A DNA stretch of 64,000 nucleotides, taken from assembly GCA_023443625.1 (NCBI GenBank), contig JAEZTQ010000068.1, forward strand, positions 93,562 through 157,561, in the 5' to 3' direction. Shown one piece after another: positions 44,401-53,689 of this stretch. A program made the translations under genes and the position numbers. Origin of the DNA: Bacillota bacterium. Lineage in GTDB: Bacteria > Bacillota_A > Clostridia > Lachnospirales > Lachnospiraceae. Each line of letters begins with the position of its first letter. The first letter of the stretch is position 1. The notes beneath the pieces are model-generated. The model did not search any database and was not told the origin of the DNA. It was given only the letters and a program-made list of their open reading frames with translations.

Positions 44401-47400
44401 TTGGCTAAGCGATTGCTGTTTAACAACGACTGGGAGTTTACGAAGCAAGAGATCGGTTGTGATATACATAGGGTCACAAAAGATTGTTGGCAGAAGGTAG
44501 ATATACCCCATGATTGGCAAATCTATGATGCAACAAGGTTTTATGAAACAGCTGAGGGCTGGTATCGAAAATATTTTGAAATAGATATGGGACATAGTAA
44601 GGAACAACAAGAATTAGCACAAGCAGCTGCCTGTTATTTTCTTCAGTTTGACGGGATATATATGGATAGTACCATTTACCTCAATGGTATAAAGGTTGGA
44701 GAATGGAAATATGGTTATAGCACCTTTGAATGTGATATAACAGATGCGCTGATATCTGGAGTAAATGAAGTATTAGTTCAAGTAATAATGCAAACACCGA
44801 ATTCTAGATGGTATTCAGGTGCTGGTATCTATCGTAATGTATGGTTAAAAGAGGTACCCAAACTTCATATAGCCTCCCATGGTATTTATATAGCAACGAT
44901 AGAAGAAGAGGATGAATGGAAGGTCAGAATTCACTGTGAAGTAATAGAAGAAGGACGGGAAGAGGTTGAACCTACGGATTTACATATTAAGTATCCCTAT
45001 CATCTTAGACATACCCTTTATGATAGTAAGGGAGAGGAAGTATTGAGTGTAAAGGCAAAGGATGATATACATACTCTAAGCCTTAAGACGCCTCAGCTAT
45101 GGGATATAGAGGAAGCTAATCTTTATCTTTTAAAAACCGAACTTTTTATAGATGACACCCTTTTGGAGGAAGAAGTAAATTCCTTTGGATTTAGAAGTCT
45201 TCGATTTGATTGTGATAATGGATTTTATCTTAATCATAGACAAGTAAAGCTTCATGGCGTGTGTCTTCACCATGACTTAGGAGCCTTAGGGGCAGCGGTG
45301 AATAAAAAAGCACTGGAAAGACAGCTTACACTCCTAAGAGAGATGGGGGTTAACGCTATTCGCACTGCTCATAATATGTGTGCTGTGGAATTACTAGAGT
45401 TGGCGGATAAGATGGGATTTTTGGTGGTCAATGAAGCCTTTGATATGTGGGAAAAACCAAAAACACCTTATGATTATGCAAGGTTTTTTCCAGATTGGGC
45501 AGAGCAGGATGTTGCTAATTGGATACGTAGAGACAGAAATCACCCCTGTAATATCATGTGGAGCATTGGTAATGAAATATATGATACCCATGTGGGTGAA
45601 CGAGGAGAAGAAATCACTAGATTTCTAATGAAAGAAGTGCATCTACATGATCCCTTACATAATGCCTATGTCACCATTGGTTCGAATTTTATGCCCTGGG
45701 AGAATGCAAGAAGATGTGCAGATATCCTTAAACTTGCAGGATACAATTATGGCGAGAAGTATTATGATACGCACCATGAGCAGTACAAAGATTGGGTAAT
45801 TTACGGCAGCGAAACAGGAGCAGTAGTACAAAGCAGAGGTATTTATCATTTTCCATTAGAAGCTGATATCCTCTGTGATGATGATGAACAATGCTCCTCT
45901 CTTGGTAACAGTACTACCAGCTGGGGTGCCAAAACCATTGAAAAATGTATTACTGATGATAGAGATGCCAAGTACAGCCCTGGAATGTTTATCTGGAGTG
46001 GCTTTGATTATATCGGAGAGCCAACGCCTTATCATACGAAGAATAGTTACTTTGGTCAGTTAGATACAGCAGGCTTTAAGAAAGATGCCTTTTATATCTA
46101 TCAGGCAGAATGGACAGATTACAAGATTTCACCTATGGTTCATCTCTTTCCCTACTGGGATTTTAATGAAGGTCAACTTATTGATGTAAGGGTTTGTTCT
46201 AACGCCCCCAAGGTTGAGCTCTTCTTTAATAATGTCTCTTGTGGAACCTATGACATTGATCATGAAAAGGGATATAAGCTTTTGGGTGATTGGAAACTAC
46301 CCTACAGACAAGGAGAGCTTCGTGCTCTAGCCTACGATGAACATGGCAAGATCATCGCAGAGGATATACAAAGATCCTTCCTTAATCCAGTAAGCATAAG
46401 ATTAAAACCGGATAAAACAACAATGATGGCTGACGGAGAGGATCTCATTTTTCTGGAGATATCCATGGAGGATGAGGCGGGTAACCCAGTACACAATGCA
46501 AATAACCGTGTTTATGTAAAGGTGACTGGTGCAGGTCGGCTTATTGGTTTAGATAATGGAGATAGCACAGATTACGATTCCTATAAGGGTGTAAGCCGCA
46601 GGTTGTTTAGCGGTAAATTGCTAGCAATTATTGCGGCGAAGACTAATCCTGGAGAGATTAAGGTTGAGGTATCCTCCCTTGGACTCCCCACAGCCTTCAT
46701 GACTTTTACTGCCAAGGAAGCTAATGTCTGTTGTGGTATATCTGCATTTGCTGAGAATATAGGAAGTGAGAATAATCAGGAAGTCCCTATACGAAAGCTT
46801 GAGATTATCAGCCCTATGGGAACCTATTTGAATGAGAAGCTGCAGGAAGTGGAGGTAGAGGTTAAGATACATCCGACCAATGCCACTTATGAAGATATCT
46901 CTTGGCGGGTAACCAATGCAGCAGGAGTGGATTCTAATATTGTAAAGCTAAGCCCCAGGGGAAGAAAAGCGATTTTAAGGGCAGTGGGGGATGGAAGCTT
47001 CTACGTTAGAGCTATGGCCAATAACGGAAGGAATAAACCAAGTCTAATCTCTGCCTTAGATTATAAAATTACAGGACTGGGCATGGCCTACTTTAATCCC
47101 TATGAATTTATGTCAGGAAGTCTTTACAGTAGAAGTCGTGGTGAAATAAGCAGTGGTAATGAGCGAGGAGTAGCCTCTTCACGGGATGGAGAAAGTATCC
47201 TATGCTATGACAAATTGGATTTTGGTGAAATTGGTTCTGATGAGATTACACTTCCCATATTTGAGTTGGAGAGTCGTCCAACCCAGATAGAAATATGGGA
47301 GGGAATGCCGGGTGAGGCAGGAAGTAGGCTGCTAGCCGATGTGATCTATGAGAAAAAATCAATTTGGAATACCTATCAAGAAGAAACCTTTCAACTTAAT

Positions 47401-47847
47401 AGAAGGCTAAAAGGAGTAACTTCCATTGCCTTTGTATTACGACATAAAGCTCATATCAAAGGTTTTACCTTCAAGAAACCTGAGAAAGCTTACGAGAGAT
47501 TATATAGTAATTCCTATAATTTACTATATGGTGATGACTTTAAAGAAGGTCCAGAGGCAATCACGGACATTGGGAATAATGTGACAATAGCCTTTCAAGA
47601 TATGGATTTTGGCAATCACGGAATTAAGAAATTACTTCTCTGTGGACGTTGTAGTATCCATAACTCTATTGTAGTTTGTTTTAAGGGAGAAGGGACAAAT
47701 ACAAGACAGATTGTAGAGTTTCCTAAGACCCAGGAGTATACAGAGGTTGAATTTGTGTTAAATAATGTTCTAGGATTGCAAACCGTAGAATTTCTATTCT
47801 TGCCAGGATGCAAATTTGATTTTAAATGGTTTCAATTTGTGAAGTAG
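44401..47847 (+). CDS. GH2 family glycosidase, multidomain (beta-galactosidase/glucuronidase type), TTG start
   Basis: This 1148-residue intracellular enzyme starts with the GH2 sugar-binding jelly roll (WQKVDIPHDWQ), an Ig-like domain and the TIM barrel. Acid/base Glu392 is in SIGNEIYD and nucleophile Glu471 in VIYGSETGA. C-terminal to the barrel are DUF4982-like and Ig-like domains (KPDKTTMMADGEDLIFLEI) and further beta domains to residue 1148, making it much longer than minimal GH2 enzymes. The TTG start is set by GGAGGTGCAAA immediately upstream; no better ATG exists nearby. It heads the aldouronate operon. Substrate (beta-galactoside, beta-xyloside or beta-glucuronide) is uncertain. Confidence 0.87.
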   Translation: MAKRLLFNNDWEFTKQEIGCDIHRVTKDCWQKVDIPHDWQIYDATRFYETAEGWYRKYFEIDMGHSKEQQELAQAAACYFLQFDGIYMDSTIYLNGIKVGEWKYGYSTFECDITDALISGVNEVLVQVIMQTPNSRWYSGAGIYRNVWLKEVPKLHIASHGIYIATIEEEDEWKVRIHCEVIEEGREEVEPTDLHIKYPYHLRHTLYDSKGEEVLSVKAKDDIHTLSLKTPQLWDIEEANLYLLKTELFIDDTLLEEEVNSFGFRSLRFDCDNGFYLNHRQVKLHGVCLHHDLGALGAAVNKKALERQLTLLREMGVNAIRTAHNMCAVELLELADKMGFLVVNEAFDMWEKPKTPYDYARFFPDWAEQDVANWIRRDRNHPCNIMWSIGNEIYDTHVGERGEEITRFLMKEVHLHDPLHNAYVTIGSNFMPWENARRCADILKLAGYNYGEKYYDTHHEQYKDWVIYGSETGAVVQSRGIYHFPLEADILCDDDEQCSSLGNSTTSWGAKTIEKCITDDRDAKYSPGMFIWSGFDYIGEPTPYHTKNSYFGQLDTAGFKKDAFYIYQAEWTDYKISPMVHLFPYWDFNEGQLIDVRVCSNAPKVELFFNNVSCGTYDIDHEKGYKLLGDWKLPYRQGELRALAYDEHGKIIAEDIQRSFLNPVSIRLKPDKTTMMADGEDLIFLEISMEDEAGNPVHNANNRVYVKVTGAGRLIGLDNGDSTDYDSYKGVSRRLFSGKLLAIIAAKTNPGEIKVEVSSLGLPTAFMTFTAKEANVCCGISAFAENIGSENNQEVPIRKLEIISPMGTYLNEKLQEVEVEVKIHPTNATYEDISWRVTNAAGVDSNIVKLSPRGRKAILRAVGDGSFYVRAMANNGRNKPSLISALDYKITGLGMAYFNPYEFMSGSLYSRSRGEISSGNERGVASSRDGESILCYDKLDFGEIGSDEITLPIFELESRPTQIEIWEGMPGEAGSRLLADVIYEKKSIWNTYQEETFQLNRRLKGVTSIAFVLRHKAHIKGFTFKKPEKAYERLYSNSYNLLYGDDFKEGPEAITDIGNNVTIAFQDMDFGNHGIKKLLLCGRCSIHNSIVVCFKGEGTNTRQIVEFPKTQEYTEVEFVLNNVLGLQTVEFLFLPGCKFDFKWFQFVK

Positions 47848-47993
47848 AATTTGGTATAAAAATTAGTAAAAGGTACTCATATAGTTACTTGTTATGATGC
47901 TTTTTACAGCTTTTAAAAATATACTAGTATACAAGGTAAGATAATTTATTATATGCAATCCTTATTGTATATATCAAAGAAAGAGGTGCAGAA

Positions 47994-48944
47994 GTGGAAA
48001 TTAGCAAAGCAAAAAATCAATCCATTAAGACCAAGAAGGTAGCCAGCTATATAAAACGGTATTGGTCACTCTATCTTTTATTGGTTCTTCCCTTAACCTA
48101 TTTTTTGGTTTTTCGTTATATCCCTATGATGTATATACAAATTGCTTTTAAGAAGTATAGTATTGTACAAAACGTTTGGGATATGGAATGGGCAGCCAAT
48201 TATGGATTTGAGTATTTCATTAAAGCCTTCTCTAATAGAGATTTTCTCTATGCCATACGAAATACCCTTTTACTCAATTTGCTGGACTTAGTAGTAGGCT
48301 TCCCGGCTCCCATTATCTTGGCTCTAATCCTTAATGAGCTGGTTTTTAAGCGTTTCAAGAGAGTAACACAGACAATTGTATATTTGCCACACTTTCTTTC
48401 CTGGATTATTATCTCTGGTTTAGCAAAGCAGCTTTTTACACCAACCAATGGCTTGGTTAATATGGTATTGAAAAGTATGAACCTAGACACCATTCCATTT
48501 CTAGACAGCCCAAGCCATTGGATTTGGACCTATATTTTCCTGGGAATTTGGCAGAGTGTGGGTTGGAACACGATTATATATCTGGCAGCAATCACAGGCA
48601 TTAACCCGGAGTTATATGAAGCAGCTGCGGTGGATGGAGCAAATCGTTTTAAGAAGATATGGCATATTACTATGCCTGGTATTCGCTCAACCATTGTTAT
48701 ACTCCTTATCATGAGTCTAGGGCGTATTCTAGGCAGTGAATTTGATCGTCCCTATGCTCTTGCTAATAATCTAGTTAATAATACAGCCAATGTTATATCA
48801 ACCTTTGTATATACCAATGGTATTCGGGGATTACAATTTTCACTCACTGCGGCGGCTGGCCTTTTCCAATCAGTTGTTTGTGTCATATTCTTGCTCATAG
48901 CTAATGCCATTGCCAAAAGGTGCGGTGAACGAGGTGTATGGTAA
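47994..48944 (+). CDS. lplB: Oligosaccharide ABC transporter permease, LplB/YteP type
   Basis: This membrane permease of 316 residues has about six membrane segments, beginning with YLLLVLPLTYFLVFRYIPMM, and an EAA loop (YEAAAVDGANRFKKIWHITMPGI). Its type is the LplB/YteP branch used for uronate-containing oligosaccharides in Firmicutes. The start is GTG at 47994, with AGAGGTG 5 bases upstream. It pairs with the next gene and the binding lipoprotein. No ATPase is encoded in the operon; MsmX-type shared ATPases are known to serve such systems. Confidence 0.9.
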   Translation: MEISKAKNQSIKTKKVASYIKRYWSLYLLLVLPLTYFLVFRYIPMMYIQIAFKKYSIVQNVWDMEWAANYGFEYFIKAFSNRDFLYAIRNTLLLNLLDLVVGFPAPIILALILNELVFKRFKRVTQTIVYLPHFLSWIIISGLAKQLFTPTNGLVNMVLKSMNLDTIPFLDSPSHWIWTYIFLGIWQSVGWNTIIYLAAITGINPELYEAAAVDGANRFKKIWHITMPGIRSTIVILLIMSLGRILGSEFDRPYALANNLVNNTANVISTFVYTNGIRGLQFSLTAAAGLFQSVVCVIFLLIANAIAKRCGERGVW

Positions 48945-48971
48945 ATAAGATAGAGAGAGAGGAATTATAAG

Positions 48972-49841
48972 ATGATTAAATCGAAAAAAACCAAAATTGG
49001 GGACTGGATAATTGCCTTTATCTGTTTTCTTCTTATTCTAATTTGTCTCCTACCACTGCTCAATGTATTGGCTAGATCCTTGAGTGCAAAAGAAGCACTC
49101 ATTAGAAATGAAGTATTTCTATGGCCCAAGGGTTTGAATATTGAGGCATATGAGACGGTTCTTGGAGATAGTAAGTACCTTTGGTCCCTAGGATGGACAG
49201 CAATCTTAACCTTAATTTGTACCATCCTATCCCTGTTTATGACTACCATATGTGCCTATCCCCTTATTTTTGATAAATTAAAAGGAAGAGCCTTTATCAA
49301 TATATTTATTATTTTGACTATGTATTTTAATGCAGGTACAATTCCAAATTATTTATTGCTCCAGGATTTAGATATGTTGAACAAACCCATCGTTTTGATT
49401 GTTCCCTATTGTCTTAGCGTTTTTAACATGATAATAATGCGTAGCTTCTTCTTTAGTATTCCAGATAGTCTACGAGAATCCGCTGAGATTGATGGTGCAA
49501 GTTACATACAGATTTTGAGAAAGATATATTTGCCTTTGTCCACACCAGTAATGGCTACCCTAGCTCTTTTTTATGCTGTGGGACGATGGAATGGTTTTTC
49601 CGATGCATTGATGTATATGAACGACAAGCGTTTTTATCCCATACAGTTACTACTTTATAACATATTAAACAATATGATGGCTATCGATACTTCTACCAAA
49701 GAAGGCTTTATCATGCCAGGTCTAGCAGATACCTTTAAGGCAGCAACAGTTATGATTGCAACCATACCAATTCTGCTTATATATCCTTGGTTGCAGAAAT
49801 ACTTCATCACAGGGGTTACCCTAGGTGCGGTGAAGGAATAA
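48972..49841 (+). CDS. Oligosaccharide ABC transporter permease, YtcP/LplC type
   Basis: This second permease, 289 residues, has six predicted membrane segments and an EAA loop (RESAEIDGASYIQILRKIYLPLSTP). The ending WLQKYFITGVTLGAVKE is characteristic of the YtcP/LplC branch. It follows lplB by 27 bases and precedes the binding protein by 83 bases. In known aldouronate clusters (Paenibacillus JDR-2 and others) this permease works with LplA and LplB to take up methylglucuronoxylo-oligosaccharides. Confidence 0.9.
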   Translation: MIKSKKTKIGDWIIAFICFLLILICLLPLLNVLARSLSAKEALIRNEVFLWPKGLNIEAYETVLGDSKYLWSLGWTAILTLICTILSLFMTTICAYPLIFDKLKGRAFINIFIILTMYFNAGTIPNYLLLQDLDMLNKPIVLIVPYCLSVFNMIIMRSFFFSIPDSLRESAEIDGASYIQILRKIYLPLSTPVMATLALFYAVGRWNGFSDALMYMNDKRFYPIQLLLYNILNNMMAIDTSTKEGFIMPGLADTFKAATVMIATIPILLIYPWLQKYFITGVTLGAVKE

Positions 49842-49924
49842 CCCATTTCATATTCTTAGGATGGGTTATCTTAACAGGGGGACGTAATGTGTCATCAATA
49901 TATAATTTTTTAGGAGGGTAAAAA

Positions 49925-51631
49925 ATGAAAAAGTTTATTTCTATGTTACTTGCCTGCATGATGATAATTTCACTTGCGGCTTGTGGCGACAAAAAGGAAA
50001 CTGAAAACGAACCTACTCCACAACCAGGCGTTACATCAGACACAAAGGATACTTCAAAAGATACTCCAATGGAAGAACAAGAAATCGTAGATGGTAAATT
50101 TGTTAAAACAAGAGAAATTACCGTGGAAGTTTATGACCGTGATAATGATGGCGGTTCTGACCCAACAGACAATTTCTACACAAAATTTATTCAAGAGGGA
50201 ATGTTACGTGACCATAATGTAAAGGTTACTTTTGTAGCTGTTCCTCGCTGGACAGAAGTTGAACAGATTAATAACTTACTTGCATCTGCTTCTGCACCTG
50301 ATATCTGTATTACCTATGACTACCCTACAATCCAGACTTATGCTGGAATGGGCGGTGTAACTGATTTAAACAAGCCTGTGGAAGAGTACAAGGACATGTT
50401 ACCCAATTTATGGGATTGGTTAGGAACCACCAATATGTATTGGGATAAAAATCCTACCTACGGCACCTTATGGGCAATAGAAACAAAGCTTGCAGTTATG
50501 AATCGTACCAGTACTTTCGTGCGTGAAGATTGGTTAAAGAAGCTTAACCTTGCAGAGCCTACATCCCTAGAAGAATTTGAAGCGATGCTGGTAGCATTTA
50601 GAGATAATGCAGAGACACTTCTTGGTGCTGATGCAGATAAGATAGTTCCATTATCTATCAGCTATGATGTGGGCTGGCGTGCAGATCATTTGATTGGATC
50701 TTTTGCACCAAATGATATTACAGATAAGGATGTTTTTGTATATGGCTTTGATGATAGAAAATTAACCTTCCCAGGAACCAAGGAAGCTATCAGAGTATTA
50801 AATAAGTGGTACAATGATGATTTAATCTGGAAGGATTTCGCTCTTTATCCTGCAGGAGATACTACAGAAGACAATATGATGAAAGCTGGCTATGTTGGTG
50901 CATTTATGCATAACTGGGATTATCCTTACCGTAATGCCGAGAACAGTATTCAGTATAGCTTAACGCAGATGGTTTCTCCTGAAGCTGGTTATATAGCCAT
51001 CGAACCATTTAAGAATGATGCAGGCGTCTACAAGAAATTCCTATCTGGACCTGTAGATAGAAAAGTCTTCTTCCCTATCACCAATGATGAACTTTTGGCC
51101 TCTCTTTTATATCTTGATTGGATCAGTAAGCCTGAGAATCGTCAGTTCCTTCAGATTGGAGAAGAAGGTGTAACCCATGAGGTTCAGGCAGATGGTTCTG
51201 TAAAGACAATTGCTGGAACAGGCGACAAGATTATGAACTCACCAAATAACATCGACTATACTTTAACCTGTAATGGTCTAGAATTAGGTGATGCTGAGAA
51301 AACAATTAAGTCCATTGCAAACAACTATGCCAATGTTGATAAGCGCTTCATTGAAAAGGCATTCCCTATTTCTGCAAGAGACGGACGTATTGGACAGAAT
51401 GTAAAAGCGGGAACAATTAAATCTGAGGAAGGCATGGGCCCTGCACTTAGCTCCAAACGTGATATATTACTTGATCAGGCAGTAGTAGCCTCTGTTGATA
51501 AATTTGATGAAGTATTTGACTCTGGTATGAATGATTACTTAGCTTCTGGTGGTCAGGCAATTATTGATGAACGTAAAGCGGCTTGGGAAAAAGCTTTTGG
51601 TGATGTTACTGCCCTTCCTGAGGACAAATAA
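49925..51631 (+). CDS. lplA: Extracellular oligosaccharide-binding lipoprotein, LplA type
   Basis: This 568-residue solute-binding protein has a lipoprotein signal ending in SLAAC (Cys20) and a Thr/Pro/Glu-rich linker. The large two-lobed binding domain of the LplA/YtcQ type includes EQINNLLASASAPDICITYD and the FVREDWLKKLNLAEPTSLEEF stretch in its middle. TAGGAGGGTAAAAA precedes the ATG. It probably captures aldouronates released by secreted xylanases. Its length and neighbours match that group; ligand is inferred from aguA downstream. Confidence 0.9.
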   Translation: MKKFISMLLACMMIISLAACGDKKETENEPTPQPGVTSDTKDTSKDTPMEEQEIVDGKFVKTREITVEVYDRDNDGGSDPTDNFYTKFIQEGMLRDHNVKVTFVAVPRWTEVEQINNLLASASAPDICITYDYPTIQTYAGMGGVTDLNKPVEEYKDMLPNLWDWLGTTNMYWDKNPTYGTLWAIETKLAVMNRTSTFVREDWLKKLNLAEPTSLEEFEAMLVAFRDNAETLLGADADKIVPLSISYDVGWRADHLIGSFAPNDITDKDVFVYGFDDRKLTFPGTKEAIRVLNKWYNDDLIWKDFALYPAGDTTEDNMMKAGYVGAFMHNWDYPYRNAENSIQYSLTQMVSPEAGYIAIEPFKNDAGVYKKFLSGPVDRKVFFPITNDELLASLLYLDWISKPENRQFLQIGEEGVTHEVQADGSVKTIAGTGDKIMNSPNNIDYTLTCNGLELGDAEKTIKSIANNYANVDKRFIEKAFPISARDGRIGQNVKAGTIKSEEGMGPALSSKRDILLDQAVVASVDKFDEVFDSGMNDYLASGGQAIIDERKAAWEKAFGDVTALPEDK

Positions 51632-51876
51632 GAAAAAGCTTTTAAATAACTCTAAATCCATGAATGAAAACCATGGGTTACTTGCCGGATAAAGTTGCAA
51701 CAAATGTAGAGAAGGGTTCTCTGTATAATATGATAAAGAGTAAATTTTAAATTCCTAGAATAATCCACGTATATTGATTTCATCCTATTTATTTTTCTGA
51801 GAATGATGAATTGCCAAGTCATTTTATGTCTAAAGAGAATCCTTCTCAAATTTAATAGCTTTCAAGGAGAACTACT
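51632..51876. other. Gap between binding protein and uxuA
   Basis: The 245 bases show a weak imperfect hairpin near the lplA stop and AT-rich sequence with no clear promoter or gene. The AAGGAGAACTACT ribosome binding site of uxuA closes it. A separate promoter for the distal half of the operon could lie here. Confidence 0.4.
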
Positions 51877-52950
51877 ATGAAAATGATAATTCGCTGGTTT
51901 ACAGGCAGTGATGACAGCGTAACTTTAGAACAAATCAGGCAGATACCCGGCGTTACCGGGGTAGCGACCATGCTGCCGGATATACCGGCAGGTGAAATAT
52001 GGCCTTTGGATCGATTAGAAGCTTTGCGTGATGAAGTACAGGCAGTGGGACTGGAAGTAGAAGTCATAGAAAGTGTTAATATTCATGAGGATATAAAAAA
52101 AGGATTGCAAAGCAAAGATAAATATATTAATAATTATATTAAGACAATGGAAAACCTCTCTAAAATAGGTGTAAAATGTATATGCTATAATTTTATGCCG
52201 GTAATGGATTGGCTACGAAGTGAGTTGGCACATCCTTTGGAGGATGGAAGTACAGCTCTAGCATATGACCATGAGACAATACTTAAGATGAACCCCGCCT
52301 CTATCGCAGAGGGCATGTTAGATAATTCAGGTGGTTATTCTCTACCGGGCTGGGAGCCAGAGAGGCTGGCGGCTATGTCTGAAGATATTAAATTCTATGA
52401 GAAGATGACGGCTGAGGAATACTGGGCAAATATTAAGTATTTCCTTGATGCTATTATACCCTATGCACATAAATATGATATTAAGATGGCCATTCATCCA
52501 GATGATCCGCCCTTCCCCCTTTATGGATTACCGAAATTAATTAATAGTGGGGAGAATATTCGTAAGTTTTTAAGTTTAAATGATAGTCCTTATAACGGAT
52601 TGACCTTGTGTACAGGATCTCTTGGTGCAGATTTAGATAATGATATACCTGCCATTATCAATGAATTTGCTGCTCAGGGTCGCATTCATTTTGCACATAT
52701 CCGTAATGTTAAGCATTCAGATAAGAAAGTATTTACTGAGACGGCTCACTATAGTCCTTGCGGTGATCTTGATATGTACGAAGTGGTGAAAGCCTTTTAT
52801 AGTAATGGTTTTGATGGATATATCCGTTCTGATCATGGACGTATGATATGGGGAGAACAGGGCAGACCAGGCTATGGTCTCTTTGATAGAGCCCTAGGAA
52901 CAACTTATCTGTTAGGTCTATGGGAGGCAATAGAAAAGGGTTCCAAATAA
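51877..52950 (+). CDS. uxuA: Mannonate dehydratase UxuA
   Basis: UxuA dehydrates D-mannonate to 2-keto-3-deoxygluconate in glucuronate catabolism, using a divalent metal. The 357 residues match the shorter Gram-positive form. Family motifs include MIIRWFTGSDDSVTLEQIRQ, YNFMPVMDW, the metal-site region MAIHPDDPPFP, LCTGSLG and IRSDHGRMIWGE. AAGGAGAACTACT precedes the ATG. Together with UxaC it leaves only fructuronate reductase (UxuB) and the KDG kinase/aldolase missing from the window. Confidence 0.95.
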   Translation: MKMIIRWFTGSDDSVTLEQIRQIPGVTGVATMLPDIPAGEIWPLDRLEALRDEVQAVGLEVEVIESVNIHEDIKKGLQSKDKYINNYIKTMENLSKIGVKCICYNFMPVMDWLRSELAHPLEDGSTALAYDHETILKMNPASIAEGMLDNSGGYSLPGWEPERLAAMSEDIKFYEKMTAEEYWANIKYFLDAIIPYAHKYDIKMAIHPDDPPFPLYGLPKLINSGENIRKFLSLNDSPYNGLTLCTGSLGADLDNDIPAIINEFAAQGRIHFAHIRNVKHSDKKVFTETAHYSPCGDLDMYEVVKAFYSNGFDGYIRSDHGRMIWGEQGRPGYGLFDRALGTTYLLGLWEAIEKGSK

Positions 52951-52992
52951 AGAATACAATAGCTTAGATGAAATCAAGAGGAGATGGTTTAA

Positions 52993-53679
52993 ATGGTCAT
53001 TTCAGAGAGAGAAGCCAGAGAGAATGCCAGAGAGTATGCTTTGCGTCAGATTAAAGAGAATGTTATTTCCTTAAAACTAAAACCAGGCAGTTCTGTTAGT
53101 GAAAACGAATTAGCCAAGGAATTGGGGCTTAGTAGAACTCCTGTAAGGGAGGCTCTACAGGAATTGCAAAAAAGTAATCTGATAGAAGTATATCCCCAGA
53201 GAGGGTCAGTCATAGCACATATTGATTTTGACATCGTAGAGGAGATGGTATTCTTTCGAAAGATTTTAGAAAAAGCTGTTGTTGAAGAACTCTGCGATTG
53301 CATTACTGAAGAGAATATCTTTGAATTAGAGAAGAATATTCAACTACAAGAGTTTTATTTAAATAATAAGTTACCCGAGAAAATTATTGAACTTGACAAT
53401 CAACTACATAAAGCCTTTTTTCATATGTGTAATAAAGATCGAATTTATAATCTCATGGAGGGAAGCCAAGGGCATTTTGACCGAATAAGAACCATGAGTA
53501 TGTATTCCGTTAAGGATATAAAAATAGTCACTGACCATAAAGCAATTGTGAATGCAATTAAGACAGGTGATAAAGAGTTAGCATCAGAATTTATTATAAA
53601 GCATCTTTCAAGATATAAATTAGATCAGAGAGAAATTATGGAGAAATACCCAGAGTACTTTAGTAGAAGTATAATATAA
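52993..53679 (+). CDS. GntR-family (FCD/FadR subfamily) regulator
   Basis: This 228-residue regulator has an N-terminal winged helix-turn-helix (SVSENELAKELGLSRTPVREAL) and a C-terminal all-helical FCD effector domain with metal-binding His residues (DNQLHKAFF, HKAIVNAI, KHLSRY). Members called UxuR or ExuR respond to hexuronates, and position between uxuA and the GH3/aguA genes supports that role. AAGAGGAGATGGTTTAA precedes the ATG. It ends 10 bases before GH3, so regulation of its own operon is likely. Confidence 0.88.
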   Translation: MVISEREARENAREYALRQIKENVISLKLKPGSSVSENELAKELGLSRTPVREALQELQKSNLIEVYPQRGSVIAHIDFDIVEEMVFFRKILEKAVVEELCDCITEENIFELEKNIQLQEFYLNNKLPEKIIELDNQLHKAFFHMCNKDRIYNLMEGSQGHFDRIRTMSMYSVKDIKIVTDHKAIVNAIKTGDKELASEFIIKHLSRYKLDQREIMEKYPEYFSRSII

Positions 53680-53689
53680 GGAGATATCA